Source: Acidobacteriota bacterium
GTDB lineage: Bacteria; Acidobacteriota; Terriglobia; Acidiferrales; UBA7541
NCBI GenBank assembly: GCA_021818865.1
Contig: JAKASX010000008.1
Coordinates: 1-64,000 of the forward strand
Direction of reading: 5' to 3'
DNA length: 64,000 bases
This document shows, piece by piece, positions 16,816 to 25,984 of the stretch. The position numbers and the translations under genes are program-made. Within the stretch, counting starts at the first letter, position 1. Every line of letters starts with the position of its first letter. The notes beneath the pieces were generated by a model that saw only the letters and a program-made list of their open reading frames with translations, ran no database searches and was not told the DNA's origin.

Positions 16816-17901
16816 TTAGTCGAGGATGGATCGCAGAATCCGGCCGAGCGCCTCGACCGAATGCTGTTCGGCTAATTCTTTGCGCTTTTGCCGTAAGGGG
16901 CTGTCAGCGGGTTCGGCGAGCGCCGTTTCCACGGCGCGCTCCAATTCTTTGGCGGTTTCGCCGAGAAACAGGAGGTCCTCGTATTCCCACAGGTGGATGA
17001 GCGGAGTCGCCACAACCGGGGTTCCCAGCGCGAAATAATCCCACAATTTCATGGGCGGCCCGTTGTAGAGGACGGTGTTCGAGCAGTCGTAAGGCATGAG
17101 GCCAACGTCGAACGACGCCACGCACTCGGCAAATTCCCTGGGAGCCTGCCAAGGCAAGGAATGGGCGTTGGACAGCGTTGCGACCGGTGAGATGCGCGAT
17201 TGCTTGGTTCTCGCCTGAAAAGAGGCGAAATTCCAGTCCGGACGCCTTTCCAGCAATTCGCGAAGGAGGGGAATATTCAGGAAGTCGCTGGCAAAAGCGC
17301 CCGCGTAACCGAGCCGAGGGCGCGGAACCCCGGACAAAACGGCGGCGGGATTTTCCGGACTTGCGCGAAGGTTGCGAAACGGGCGGAGGTCAATTCCGTG
17401 TGGAACCTGGCGAATCTTATCGCCCCACACGGCACGCATTCTGTGACAGAGGGTTCGAGAAAACGCCAGGGTCAAATCGGATTGCGCCACGTGGAGCGGG
17501 GACAAGTTCTCCACGTAGTCCATCGCGACGTGCACCGGCCTGCAGCCCCGCTGCCTGACGGCCTCGCACATGGGAGCAAGAAATTTCCCCAGATTGGCGT
17601 ATAGAAAGACAGGTTTCTCCATCCCGAGCGACCGGGCGTGGTCGAAAATTTGCCGCACGACCATATCGCTCTGAATCCGAGGCAACGCGGGCAGCCGATT
17701 CAGCCGGTGGGAGTAGACCCAAGGCTTGAAAGTGAACAGGTTCGGCTCGATTTGGCGAAGACGAACGTCCGGCTTTTTGAGCGCGGAAGCGGCGGAGTCG
17801 CAATGCAGGACCTTGACGCCGACCCGGGCGAGAGCCAAGGCCACGCGTTCGATAGCGTTCGCCGTTTCCCAGTCGTAGCCGAAGACGATGGCGTCCTTCA
17901 C
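16816..17901 (-). CDS. glycosyltransferase, GT-B type
   Basis: From GTG 17901 the product has 361 residues. It starts VKDAIVFGYDWETANA, a Rossmann-like N-terminus, and ends in a typical glycosyltransferase C-terminal half: RLGYAGAF, VPHGID, DVGLMPYDCS and PMKLWDYFALGTPVVATP, which resembles the nucleotide-sugar binding region. I chose GTG because GGAGAGG lies 9 nt upstream; a longer ATG frame to 17991 lacks such a site. It converges on the lasso operon. It may build a surface glycan. A role in modifying the lasso peptide is possible but only suggested by position. Confidence 0.8.
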   Translation of the reverse strand: MKDAIVFGYDWETANAIERVALALARVGVKVLHCDSAASALKKPDVRLRQIEPNLFTFKPWVYSHRLNRLPALPRIQSDMVVRQIFDHARSLGMEKPVFLYANLGKFLAPMCEAVRQRGCRPVHVAMDYVENLSPLHVAQSDLTLAFSRTLCHRMRAVWGDKIRQVPHGIDLRPFRNLRASPENPAAVLSGVPRPRLGYAGAFASDFLNIPLLRELLERRPDWNFASFQARTKQSRISPVATLSNAHSLPWQAPREFAECVASFDVGLMPYDCSNTVLYNGPPMKLWDYFALGTPVVATPLIHLWEYEDLLFLGETAKELERAVETALAEPADSPLRQKRKELAEQHSVEALGRILRSILD

Positions 17902-18015
17902 AGCTTCTAGCCTCTCCGCGCCTCGCTGCAACAGCCAATTACAAGGACGAGCGCCCCCAAAGGCAGCCTGGAGCCACTCGTTCCCGGGCACAAACGGGCA
18001 ATATCGGTACCGCGT

Positions 18016-20175
18016 TCATTGCTGCCGCTCCGCTGTGGGCGCCGGAGACACCGTCGCAGGCGTAGTAGGCAGCGGCGCCCAATCGTTGCCGAATTTGGCT
18101 CCTCGATCTGCCCATTTCTTCCATAGCTTCTGGTCTTTCAGAAACGGCATGAAGGCCGCACCCATCACCGGCCGCGCGTGCATTCCCGCCCAGGCGCGGC
18201 GCGTACCGTACTGATCGGCGAAGGGAACGCGGGCCGGGGTTTCGTCCAAAAACGCATAGATACGATCGATGATGCGCTGAAATTGGGAGTGGCTCGTTGC
18301 CAGCGTCGCCGTCCAGATTTCGAAATCGGTTTTCGTTTGTGTTACCGTGCTGCGATCCGGCAGGCCGTATTTATTGAGCTTCGTCATGTAAAACGCCATT
18401 TCCTTCCGCCTCACCGACGCCGGGAAAATGCGCAGGCCGAGCACCTGGTCCCAGACCAGGTTGTAGAGCATGCTCCAGTTTCCAGGCTGGTCGAACGCCA
18501 TGCGGTAGTGGTCCCCGTCGTTATCCACCTTCATCCATTTGCGCGCCCAGCGTTTGGCCAGGGACTCGTATTCTTTGGCTTGCGCGTTCATGCCGCGCAT
18601 GCGGCACAGCATCGCGTAGGCACCCATGGCGATGATCGCTTTCAGGGAAAGATTCGCGTTGTGAGCCATGAAACCCAAGAAATCGTTGGTGCTGAGCTGA
18701 CGGCCGGGATCGAAACCGCTCTTGCTCAGGTACTTCACCCAACTCGTCAATAGGGGCCAGTAGCGAGCGGCAAAATCGGCGTTTCCCTCCGCCTTGGCGA
18801 TCGCGGCGGAGAGGATGATCATGTTGCCGCTCTCCTCCACCATCATGTTTTCGCCGCCGGTTTTGTAGTGGCCGCGCGCGATCGGATAGGTTCCCAGATC
18901 GTGCGGCGCCCAGGGAAATTTCCAGCGCGGAGACTGGGCGGAATTGAGGTCGGGCGCGAGCGAAGCGGCTTCGAGTTGCGGAGAGAACGTCAAAAAGAGC
19001 GGGGACGCGGGGAAAATCACGTCCACGGTGGCGATATCGCCGTTGCTGGTTTCCTCTTTCGTATACACCATGGGCATGCCGTTTCGATCGGCGGAAATGC
19101 CCATGGCCGCGAGCGCCTGGCGGTAAGCCAAAGAGACGATTGCGTCGTATGGACGGCCGCCGATCTCGCGCGCATCGGCCAGCACCTCGGAGTCGAATTC
19201 GGCGCTCTGCCGCATCAGTAAAGGGTAGTAAGCGTCGGCCCACTCGAACATGGCGGAGGGCGTCTGGAAAATACGCCGCCAATACGGACGCTGATGCTCG
19301 CCGAAATAATCAATCGCGTAGATTTCGTCGTACGCCACCAACACGTGGCGGCTCACGGGACTCGCGCTCACCTTTCCCATGTCGAAACGGAAGGCTTCCA
19401 CCGGCTCGCCATCGCTCACGGCGCGCGGTTTTCGAGCGGAATCGTCGGCCGGCAAATTTCCGGACATCAGGAAATCGTGAATGCAGCGGGCGTTCGATGC
19501 GATGGCCGCGGCGCTCTGGCTCGTGTCCGCGGCCGTATAGATATATCCCCAATCGATCCCCACCGGATCGCCGGCCAGATCGAAATACTTCTGCGTGGTG
19601 GAACCGATTTTCAGAGCCGTGAGCGCGCCGAACGTATCGCGGCTCCAGGTGACTTGCTGACGGTTGCGATTCACGGCGACGGCCGCGCTGGTGCTGTAAT
19701 AGATCTGCACGTCGTGCGCCCGGCCATCGGCGGAGCGCACCGTCCAGGTGATGTAGGTGACCGGGAGGGTCATCGTTTCGAGCGACGCCGGGAGCCTGGG
19801 AGTCGTGAAAGTCAGGGTGAGATCGATCTCCGCGTTGGAAAAGCGATAGAGCGTGGTGGTGGGGCGCACGGTTACGCTGATCTGGCGCAAGGCCGGCAGA
19901 GCGGAGGGATCGTCGCCCATCAGGCGATAGGTTTTGCCGTCGACTCGGACCAGGCTCACCAGATTCTGTACGCGGCCATCCCAATACCGTGTGTGATGTT
20001 TCGCCAGATCATTGTTTTCCGACCAGATGCTCATGTACGGATCGAAGGTAACGAGCGGCACAGCCGGTGGGCGAAAGGCGCGTGCGGCCGGCGCGTTTTG
20101 CGCGCGTGCGGCCGGGCCCAGTGCCATCGCCGCCGCGAAAAGAATTGCCGGCAAAACACGGAAGTATTTTCTCAT
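18016..20175 (-). CDS. secreted glutaminase-like protein (DUF4965/DUF5127 type)
   Basis: The 719-residue product has a signal peptide (MRKYFRVLPAILFAAAMALGPAARAQ). Near the N-terminus is RPPAVPLVTFDPYMSIWSENNDLAKHHTRYWDG, as in fungal glutaminase A and its bacterial relatives. The C-terminal half has the six-hairpin-like helical region with WKFPWAPHDLGTYPIARG and TNDFLGFMAHN. Fungal members hydrolyse glutamine outside the cell; substrate in bacteria is less certain. ATG 20175 starts right at the signal peptide. It is divergent from the Gfo/Idh gene, with a 221-nt gap that holds no gene. Confidence 0.82.
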   Translation of the reverse strand: MRKYFRVLPAILFAAAMALGPAARAQNAPAARAFRPPAVPLVTFDPYMSIWSENNDLAKHHTRYWDGRVQNLVSLVRVDGKTYRLMGDDPSALPALRQISVTVRPTTTLYRFSNAEIDLTLTFTTPRLPASLETMTLPVTYITWTVRSADGRAHDVQIYYSTSAAVAVNRNRQQVTWSRDTFGALTALKIGSTTQKYFDLAGDPVGIDWGYIYTAADTSQSAAAIASNARCIHDFLMSGNLPADDSARKPRAVSDGEPVEAFRFDMGKVSASPVSRHVLVAYDEIYAIDYFGEHQRPYWRRIFQTPSAMFEWADAYYPLLMRQSAEFDSEVLADAREIGGRPYDAIVSLAYRQALAAMGISADRNGMPMVYTKEETSNGDIATVDVIFPASPLFLTFSPQLEAASLAPDLNSAQSPRWKFPWAPHDLGTYPIARGHYKTGGENMMVEESGNMIILSAAIAKAEGNADFAARYWPLLTSWVKYLSKSGFDPGRQLSTNDFLGFMAHNANLSLKAIIAMGAYAMLCRMRGMNAQAKEYESLAKRWARKWMKVDNDGDHYRMAFDQPGNWSMLYNLVWDQVLGLRIFPASVRRKEMAFYMTKLNKYGLPDRSTVTQTKTDFEIWTATLATSHSQFQRIIDRIYAFLDETPARVPFADQYGTRRAWAGMHARPVMGAAFMPFLKDQKLWKKWADRGAKFGNDWAPLPTTPATVSPAPTAERQQ

Positions 20176-20396
20176 CGGATGTCCCTGCGGCCTTTTCCCT
20201 TTCCAAATCGCTTGCATTCTACCGCACGGACGCGTCTTGCGTACGAACGGCGGTCCGCTGCGGGTCGCAGGCCGCTTCGGGCGGTCTCGATGAGGGAAGG
20301 TATTTTCTTCCTGCTGCCTTGTGGAATAGAGTGAACCGGGAAAAGGACTGCCGCAATGCAGACGGCGAGTTTCTCAGGATAAAGGATGGCTGGAAG

Positions 20397-21434
20397 ATGA
20401 AGCGCAAACGGGTGGGTTACGCGGTGGTGGGGCTGGGCCGAATTTCGCAAAGAGCCATTCTGCCGGCGTTTCGCCACAGCAAGCGCGCGAAGCTGGTTGC
20501 CGTGGTGAGCGGCGACGCCGAAAAAGCCCAGCGCCTGGCCGCCGAATTTGGTGCCCGCGCGTGGCATACGTATGACGATTACGACCGCTGCTTGGCGAAC
20601 CCCGACGTGGAAGCGGTTTTCGTCGCGACAGATAACGCCAGCCACGCCCCGTTTTCGGTGCGCGCGGCCCGGGCTGGACGGCATGTGCTGTGCGAGAAGC
20701 CGATGGCCACAACGGTCGGCGAGTGCCGGCAAATGATCCGGACCTGCCGCGAACACAACGTTCGGCTGATGATCGCCTATCGCAAATATTTCGAGCCGGC
20801 GAGCCAGGCGCTCAAAAATCTCGTCGCAAGCGGCAAGCTGGGCCAACTGAAAATTATCCATTCCGCGTTTACCTTCACGCTGGCACCCGGCAAACGAGGC
20901 GCCGCGTGGCATCTGGATTCGCGAGCATCGGGCGGAGGGGCGCTGGTGGATGTCGGCATCTATTGCGTGAACGCGGTTCGCTGGCTGACAGGCGCGGAGC
21001 CGGTCGAAGCGAACGCGTATAGCTGGAGCGAGGATCGCAAGCATTTCCGCGACGTCGAAGAGAGCATCGGTTTCCAGTTGAAATTTCCCGATTCGCTTTT
21101 CGTACAAGCCAGCGCGAGTTTCGGCGCCGCTCGCGCCACGTTTCTCAACGTGATTGGCGAGAAAGGCTGGGCCGCGCTCGATCCCGCCTTCACCTACGAC
21201 GAAGAGCGGAGATTATTCGGCAAAATCGAGGGCCGATGGTTCGAGAAGCGATTCAAGGTGATAGACGAATTCGCTTTGGAACTCGATGCGTTTGCCGATT
21301 GCATCCGCCGCGGCCGCGAACCGGAACCGAACGGGCGGGAAGGTTTACGCGACGTGATCGTGATGCAGGCGATCTATCAGGCTGCCCGCGAAGGAAAGTG
21401 GTTGTCGATCGGTATTTCGCGCCACGCCGGGTAG
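20397..21434 (+). CDS. Gfo/Idh/MocA-family NAD(P)-dependent oxidoreductase
   Basis: The 345-residue protein begins KRKRVGYAVVGLGRISQRAILPAF, an NAD(P)-binding Rossmann motif. It carries the family's CEKPMA segment near residue 100. SRASGGGALVDVGIYCVNAVRWLTG in the second domain is typical of sugar-type dehydrogenases (glucose-fructose oxidoreductase-like). There is no signal peptide from this start, so it is probably cytoplasmic. AAAGGA precedes ATG 20397. It probably acts on a sugar or inositol; the exact substrate is not visible. Confidence 0.88.
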   Translation: MKRKRVGYAVVGLGRISQRAILPAFRHSKRAKLVAVVSGDAEKAQRLAAEFGARAWHTYDDYDRCLANPDVEAVFVATDNASHAPFSVRAARAGRHVLCEKPMATTVGECRQMIRTCREHNVRLMIAYRKYFEPASQALKNLVASGKLGQLKIIHSAFTFTLAPGKRGAAWHLDSRASGGGALVDVGIYCVNAVRWLTGAEPVEANAYSWSEDRKHFRDVEESIGFQLKFPDSLFVQASASFGAARATFLNVIGEKGWAALDPAFTYDEERRLFGKIEGRWFEKRFKVIDEFALELDAFADCIRRGREPEPNGREGLRDVIVMQAIYQAAREGKWLSIGISRHAG

Positions 21435-21646
21435 CGGTCCGCCGTGACCTGCCGCTTCGCCTCCCGCGATCACCTCTTGAAGGCCTGCCCACGGGACCGC
21501 CTCAAATTCTCCCGGCACGCTGGGAAAGAACCGCGACCCTGGCGCGGTGCACGCGGCTGGCACGCTTGCTCTGAGAAGCCTTTTTCTCTTGATTCACTCG
21601 CAACGCAACCGTAGGATCAACGGAAGCCACCCGTGGTTAGGGGCGG

Positions 21647-22291
21647 ATGATGGACTTTCTGGAGCTTGAGAGACAGGGCTTGGCATATGTGAATGGCGTC
21701 GCCAGCCGCGCAGACCTACTGGAAGTGGCGCGCTCGATTGGCCGGCCAGTGCCCAGCCCGAGCGGCGACCTCGTCAGGGAACTGAGCCCGACGACGAGGG
21801 AGGGCTCTCGAAGGGGAACGCTTAGCCACGCACACGCGACTGGGCCGTTCCCCCTCCACACTGACACGGCTTTTTGGCCGCGGCCCTCGCGATACGTTGT
21901 ACTTCGGGCGAGCGGGGACACGCGACGCTACACGACCGTTTTGGCGTTCAGGGAGGTGTTTCGGGGGGAGGATCCCAGTCTGGTTCGCCTTGCCAATGAG
22001 TCGATTTGGCTCGTTCGGACCCCCTCCGCACGCTTCTACTGCTCAATGAGGTTCCGCGCGGGGGACAGAGGGGGCTGGCGGTACGACGGCCAGTGCATGA
22101 GCCCCGCCAACGGAGCGGCCGTCAAGCTACAGGAACTCCTCCCTCACATCATGTCAAGCAAGAGGGCCGAGTATATCAGGTGGACTGGCCACCTAGCGGC
22201 TGTCCTTTGCAACTGGGAAGTGCTACATGGCCGAGGCGCCGGGCCACTCGACGAAGGGGACCGGGTGCTCGAAAGGGTTTACGTGGAGTGA
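21647..22291 (+). CDS. TauD/TfdA-like Fe(II)/2-oxoglutarate oxygenase
   Basis: The 214-residue protein has the facial-triad pattern of TauD-type oxygenases: HTD at 71-73 in GPFPLHTDTAFW, and the distal H194 in NWEVLHGRGAG, followed by arginines (206 and 210) that could bind 2-oxoglutarate. It is shorter than classical TauD (about 280 residues). Codons such as AGG, AGA, CTA and GGG are more frequent than in neighbours, which suggests transfer. The next gene starts 4 nt after its stop, so the two form an operon. The substrate is unknown. ATG 21647 and 21650 are both possible. Confidence 0.7.
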   Translation: MMDFLELERQGLAYVNGVASRADLLEVARSIGRPVPSPSGDLVRELSPTTREGSRRGTLSHAHATGPFPLHTDTAFWPRPSRYVVLRASGDTRRYTTVLAFREVFRGEDPSLVRLANESIWLVRTPSARFYCSMRFRAGDRGGWRYDGQCMSPANGAAVKLQELLPHIMSSKRAEYIRWTGHLAAVLCNWEVLHGRGAGPLDEGDRVLERVYVE

Positions 22292-22295
22292 TGCT

Positions 22296-23258
22296 GTGAG
22301 CTGGGAACGTGATCCATTATGGGCAAAGGCAAGACTCTATTGCGAGCGGGCATTCGCCCAGCCCCGCGACGACCCCCAATTCGGGCTTTGGTGTTCGCTT
22401 GCGCTGGAGCTTCTCGCCCGCGCCGCCTTGGCATCAATCAGCCCAACGTTGTTGGCCGAGCCGGACCCCAGCCAGAATAACTTGCTGTACGCTCTCAATC
22501 GGGGTTCAGAGAAGCCACCACGCTCGATCACAAATCAGCAGGTGTTCATTTTGTGCAGGAGGCTCTTCGACGAATTCTCCGAGGCTGACCGGAAGGCGGC
22601 CGTCGCCCTCGCAAGCCGGCGAAACGACGAACTGCACAGTGGCAGCAGCGCATTCGATGAATATCCACCCGCTCACTGGTTGACCGACTTTTACCGAATC
22701 TGTTGCGTCCTGACCAGAGCGATGGGGGAGTCCCTCGAAAATTTGTTCGGTGCAGATGAGGCGGGAGTTGCAGAGCGGGTTCTAAGGGAGACACAAGCCG
22801 AAGTGAGGCAAGGTGTGGCGAAAAGGATCGGCATACACCGTGGGACCTTCGAGGCGAAATCCGAGGCGGAACGGAGGGCCGCGTCCGAGAGTGCCGAGCG
22901 AGAGGGATCCCGCTTGGCCCACGAGCGACGCCACCGGGTCAAATGCCCGGCGTGCGGGAGCGTCGCGACTGTCCAGGGTGAGCTATTCGGCCCGGAACGC
23001 GTGGCCCACGAAGGGGACGTCATCAAGGTCCAGCAGGCAGTGTCTCCTCGCACCTTCAGGTGTCTAGCGTGCGGGCTCTCGCTGGAAAGCTACGCGGAGC
23101 TCGAGGCAGCCCGCCTCGGAGGGTCGTATACGCGTACGACTACGTTCTCGCCAGAAGACTACTACGGGCTCGTGGACCCGGCGAGCATAGACCAAGAAAA
23201 AATCATACAGGACTACCTTGAAGGTCTCGCGGCGGACGCCGCGTATGACAACGAGTAG
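22296..23258 (+). CDS. HEPN-like protein with C-terminal zinc ribbon
   Basis: GTG 22296, with GGAG 7 nt upstream, gives 320 residues. The N-terminal 150 residues are all-helical with R109-NDEL-H114, a fit to the Rx4H motif of HEPN ribonucleases. A charged, coiled-coil-like stretch follows (about 186-213). Then come two CxxC pairs (C217/C220 and C256/C259) that probably form a zinc ribbon. HEPN proteins often cleave RNA in toxin-antitoxin or defence systems; DUF4145-like members are less understood. I cannot name the family. It is coupled to the TauD-like gene and ends 36 nt before tRNA(CAU). Confidence 0.6.
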   Translation: MSWERDPLWAKARLYCERAFAQPRDDPQFGLWCSLALELLARAALASISPTLLAEPDPSQNNLLYALNRGSEKPPRSITNQQVFILCRRLFDEFSEADRKAAVALASRRNDELHSGSSAFDEYPPAHWLTDFYRICCVLTRAMGESLENLFGADEAGVAERVLRETQAEVRQGVAKRIGIHRGTFEAKSEAERRAASESAEREGSRLAHERRHRVKCPACGSVATVQGELFGPERVAHEGDVIKVQQAVSPRTFRCLACGLSLESYAELEAARLGGSYTRTTTFSPEDYYGLVDPASIDQEKIIQDYLEGLAADAAYDNE

Positions 23259-23294
23259 GATGGCCCGAGCCGTGCCGACGCCCCGCTGGGTTAG

Positions 23295-23367
23295 TGGGCC
23301 CGCCTGGATTCGAACCAGGGACCGACGGATTATGAGTCCGCTGCTCTAACCGCTGAGCTACGGGCCC
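23295..23367 (-). tRNA. tRNA with anticodon CAU (Ile2-like or Met)
   Basis: The minus strand gives a 73-nt tRNA without an encoded CCA. The acceptor stem is GGGCCCG/CGGGCCC, the anticodon stem GCGGA/TCCGT around CTCATAA, and the T arm contains GGTTCGAATCC. The D-loop length (AGCTCAGCGGTTAGAGCAG) and variable region are closer to E. coli tRNA-Ile2, whose C34 is changed to lysidine by TilS, than to elongator tRNA-Met. Anticodon alone cannot decide. Confidence 0.93.
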
Positions 23368-23434
23368 GCAGCGCTGCTTTCATCCTACACCCGATGGGAA
23401 CGACGGCGGATAGGCGTTGAAATCCGCGCCGCTG

Positions 23435-23462
23435 CTTCTCCAGCCCGCAGGGGCTGGAGAAG
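23435..23462. repeat. perfect 12-bp inverted repeat
   Basis: CTTCTCCAGCCC-gcag-GGGCTGGAGAAG forms a perfect 12-bp stem with a 4-nt loop, between the S10 peptidase stop and the tRNA. A further GCCGC/GCGGC pair lies outside it. No U-run follows on the minus strand, so it is not a classical terminator. It could be an interspersed palindromic element or an mRNA-stabilising hairpin. Confidence 0.6.
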
Positions 23463-23496
23463 GCGGCACGGGATTCGTTTTGAAGCGACGAGTTGA

Positions 23497-25056
23497 CTAC
23501 TGCGTGGACGCCTGCGCGATGAACCGGTTCATGTTGGCACTGATTACGGGCAGCACTTTGGGATTTAGGTAGAGCATGTGGCCGCAATGGTAGTAATCCC
23601 AGGTGATGCGTTTCTGGGCGCCGGGCGGTAGCTGCACGTGGCGGAACGAATATTCGGTGGCGAAGAACGGCGTGGCCATATCGAAATACCCGTTATTGAC
23701 CATCACGTTCAAACCGGGGTCGTTCGTCATGGCGCGAGCGAGCGCCGGCGCCACGTTGAGGAACATTTCGCCTTCGCCGAGCAGATCCTGGGTCGGCGGA
23801 CTGTATTTCCAGTCCCAGTGCTCGTTCACCTTGAAATTCAGTTGGTGATAGGGGCGGTCGCTCTGATAGTTGAGCCGGGTTTCCAGGTAATTGTCGAAGC
23901 TTGCCGAGAGTGCGCCCATGATGGCGCTGCTCGTCGCACCTTCGTTGCCACTGCCGTTCAAGGGAAGCAACGGCTGAAGTTGGGGAATCGTGTAACGGGA
24001 ATCGTAGCGGCCAGTGCTTTCATACTGGTCGCCCATCAGGTAGCGGCTGAAAACGGGCAGCGAGATGCGCAGGTCCGCCTTTTCCCAAAGAGAAGCAGGC
24101 AAGCCGGTGAGCGCGGAAAGTTGCGTGGCCACGGAATCGAGTTCGGTCGTGCTGAGCGCCGAGCCTTGAAACAGCGCATTCGCGTAGGTGCTGGACGCGA
24201 ACGCTTCGGCCTTCTTGACGAGGTCGGGCAGGCTGGCGGGCTGCGGATTCAGACGATGGTGATACCAGGCCGCGGCGGCGTAGGAGGGAAGGTAGAAGAT
24301 GTACGGCATATCATCGCCGGGAGCGAACGTGACGGTGGGGAAGGTCAGAACGGTGGAACAAAGAATCACACCGTTCAGGTACACGCCATGCTGAATCAGC
24401 CTGTCGGCGAGCACGGCCGAGCGCGTGGTGCCGTAGCTTTCTCCCAACAGGAATTTCGGCGAATTCCAGCGGTGATATTTCGAAAGATAGTCCCGGATGA
24501 ACTGGGTGAAGGAGCTGGCGTCTTCATTCACGCCATAAAACATTTTCGGCGTGCCGGCAGGAGAGATGATATGGCTGTAGCCGGTTCCCATGGCGTCCAC
24601 GAACACGAGATCGGAGCTGGCCAGCAGCGTATCGGGATTCTGCTCGATCTTGTACGGCGGGCGAACGCCGGCGCTGCTGCCCGGCTGCGGCCAAACGATC
24701 CTGCGCGGGCCAAATCCACCGAAATCCACCAGCACGGAAGCGCCGCCGGGACCGCCGTTATAGAGAAAGGTGATCGGACGCGTGGAAAGATCGCCCTCGT
24801 TGTCTTTCGTATAGGCGATGTAAAACATCGAGCCGGTCGGCTTCTGCTTGTCGTTGCGAAGAATGATCGTGCCGGCGGTTGCGGTGTAGGCGACCTTCTG
24901 GCCGTCAATCGTGACCGAGTGCTGAGTCGAAACGGCTCGCTCCTTGGCGGACGCTTCTTTCGGCTTGGTCTCCGGTTTCGACGGGGCCTTGGCCTGACCC
25001 ATGCCGGCCATAGGCATACACAGGGCCAGAACCAGGCCCAAAAACGTTGCGCGCAT
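23497..25056 (-). CDS. secreted S10-family serine carboxypeptidase-like protein
   Basis: The 519-residue protein has a signal peptide (MRATFLGLVLALCMPMAGMGQ). Serine carboxypeptidase motifs are YNGGPGGAS (oxyanion region), GESYGT with the nucleophile, NGYFDMATPF with the aspartate and YHCGHMLY with the histidine. S10 enzymes remove C-terminal residues from peptides, usually at acidic pH, which fits an extracytoplasmic peptide-degrading role. GAGGGAGGGA precedes the ATG. It is followed by the hairpin at 23435-23462 and the tRNA on the same strand. Confidence 0.93.
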   Translation of the reverse strand: MRATFLGLVLALCMPMAGMGQAKAPSKPETKPKEASAKERAVSTQHSVTIDGQKVAYTATAGTIILRNDKQKPTGSMFYIAYTKDNEGDLSTRPITFLYNGGPGGASVLVDFGGFGPRRIVWPQPGSSAGVRPPYKIEQNPDTLLASSDLVFVDAMGTGYSHIISPAGTPKMFYGVNEDASSFTQFIRDYLSKYHRWNSPKFLLGESYGTTRSAVLADRLIQHGVYLNGVILCSTVLTFPTVTFAPGDDMPYIFYLPSYAAAAWYHHRLNPQPASLPDLVKKAEAFASSTYANALFQGSALSTTELDSVATQLSALTGLPASLWEKADLRISLPVFSRYLMGDQYESTGRYDSRYTIPQLQPLLPLNGSGNEGATSSAIMGALSASFDNYLETRLNYQSDRPYHQLNFKVNEHWDWKYSPPTQDLLGEGEMFLNVAPALARAMTNDPGLNVMVNNGYFDMATPFFATEYSFRHVQLPPGAQKRITWDYYHCGHMLYLNPKVLPVISANMNRFIAQASTQ

Positions 25057-25192
25057 GAAAATCCCTCCCTCTTTCCTTGGCGTGGAGTGGTTTCCGCCCT
25101 GCCCCAGGCTCTGCCACGATACCTCCCCGGACAGGTTTCAGGCAATTTTCCAGGGGCGCGGGAAAAGGGCTTTTCAGTTGCGTTCAGGCGAT

Positions 25193-25984
25193 TTACAGCA
25201 CCGAGCGGATCAGTCCCCCATCCACTTGCAGTGTGGCTCCGGTGATGTAGCTGGCGGCGTCGGAAAAGAGGAAGACGGCTGCGCGAGCCAGTTCCTGCGG
25301 CTCGCCGTAGCGGCCCAGCGGAATCGTGGCCAGCTGGCGCCGGCGCTGCTCCTCCACCGGAATGCCGAGCCGGCGGCTGTTCGCTTCGTCGATCTGCGCG
25401 ACGCGCTCGGTGGCGATGCGGCCGGGCACGAGCTGATTGACGCGGATTTTTTTCGGCGCCAACTCGTTTGCCAGCGATTTCGCCAGCGCACCCACCGAGG
25501 CCCGGAGCACGTTTGAAAGCCCAAGATTCGGAATCGGCTGCTTCACCGACGACGACGTGGGAATCACGATGCTACCGCCGCCGCGCCCCGCCATCGAAGG
25601 CGATGCCAGTCGGACCATTCGCACCACGCTCAGAATCAGCAGCTCGAACGCCGTCTGCCAGGCCGCATCATCGAAGCTCCAAGCGTCGCCGGGCGGCGGC
25701 CCTCCCACGTTCGGATAGAGCAGATCGACTCCTTCAAATGCCTTCGCTGTTTCCCGGTACCAATTCGCCAGCGATTCGGCGGAACGGGCATCGGCAGGCG
25801 TCGCCAGCGTTTCCGCGCCGGTTTCCTGGCGGATTCGTTCGGCTGCCGCGGCGACTGTCCCGGCGTCCACGTCGGACAGGGAAACGCGGCAGCCCTCGGC
25901 CGCCAGTTCCCGCGCCACGGCGTAGCCCAGGCCGCGCCCGGCGCCCGAAACCATCGCTACTTTCCCCTTCAAATGGAAATCCAC
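25193..25984 (-). CDS. SDR-family protein with divergent active site
   Basis: The 263-residue protein has the SDR nucleotide motif VSGAGRGLG (residues 12-20), the segment LYPNVGG in place of the usual NNAG, and the C-terminal ITGATLQVDGGL. The catalytic YxxxK is missing: the helix reads NLGLSNVLRASVGALAKS. This SNxxR-type variation defines a subset of SDRs whose chemistry is not well known. GTG 25984 has AAGGAGG just upstream and overlaps the lyase gene by 16 nt. It is co-transcribed with the lyase and may be involved in amino-acid or keto-acid catabolism. Confidence 0.85.
   Translation of the reverse strand: MDFHLKGKVAMVSGAGRGLGYAVARELAAEGCRVSLSDVDAGTVAAAAERIRQETGAETLATPADARSAESLANWYRETAKAFEGVDLLYPNVGGPPPGDAWSFDDAAWQTAFELLILSVVRMVRLASPSMAGRGGGSIVIPTSSSVKQPIPNLGLSNVLRASVGALAKSLANELAPKKIRVNQLVPGRIATERVAQIDEANSRRLGIPVEEQRRRQLATIPLGRYGEPQELARAAVFLFSDAASYITGATLQVDGGLIRSVL

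Noticed and set aside
21435-21646. Possible att repeat of the tRNA(CAU) 3' end on the far side of the two-gene block
   Set aside because: I compared the last part of the tRNA with this gap and found no repeat of useful length, and there is no integrase. Transfer rests on codon use and position only.
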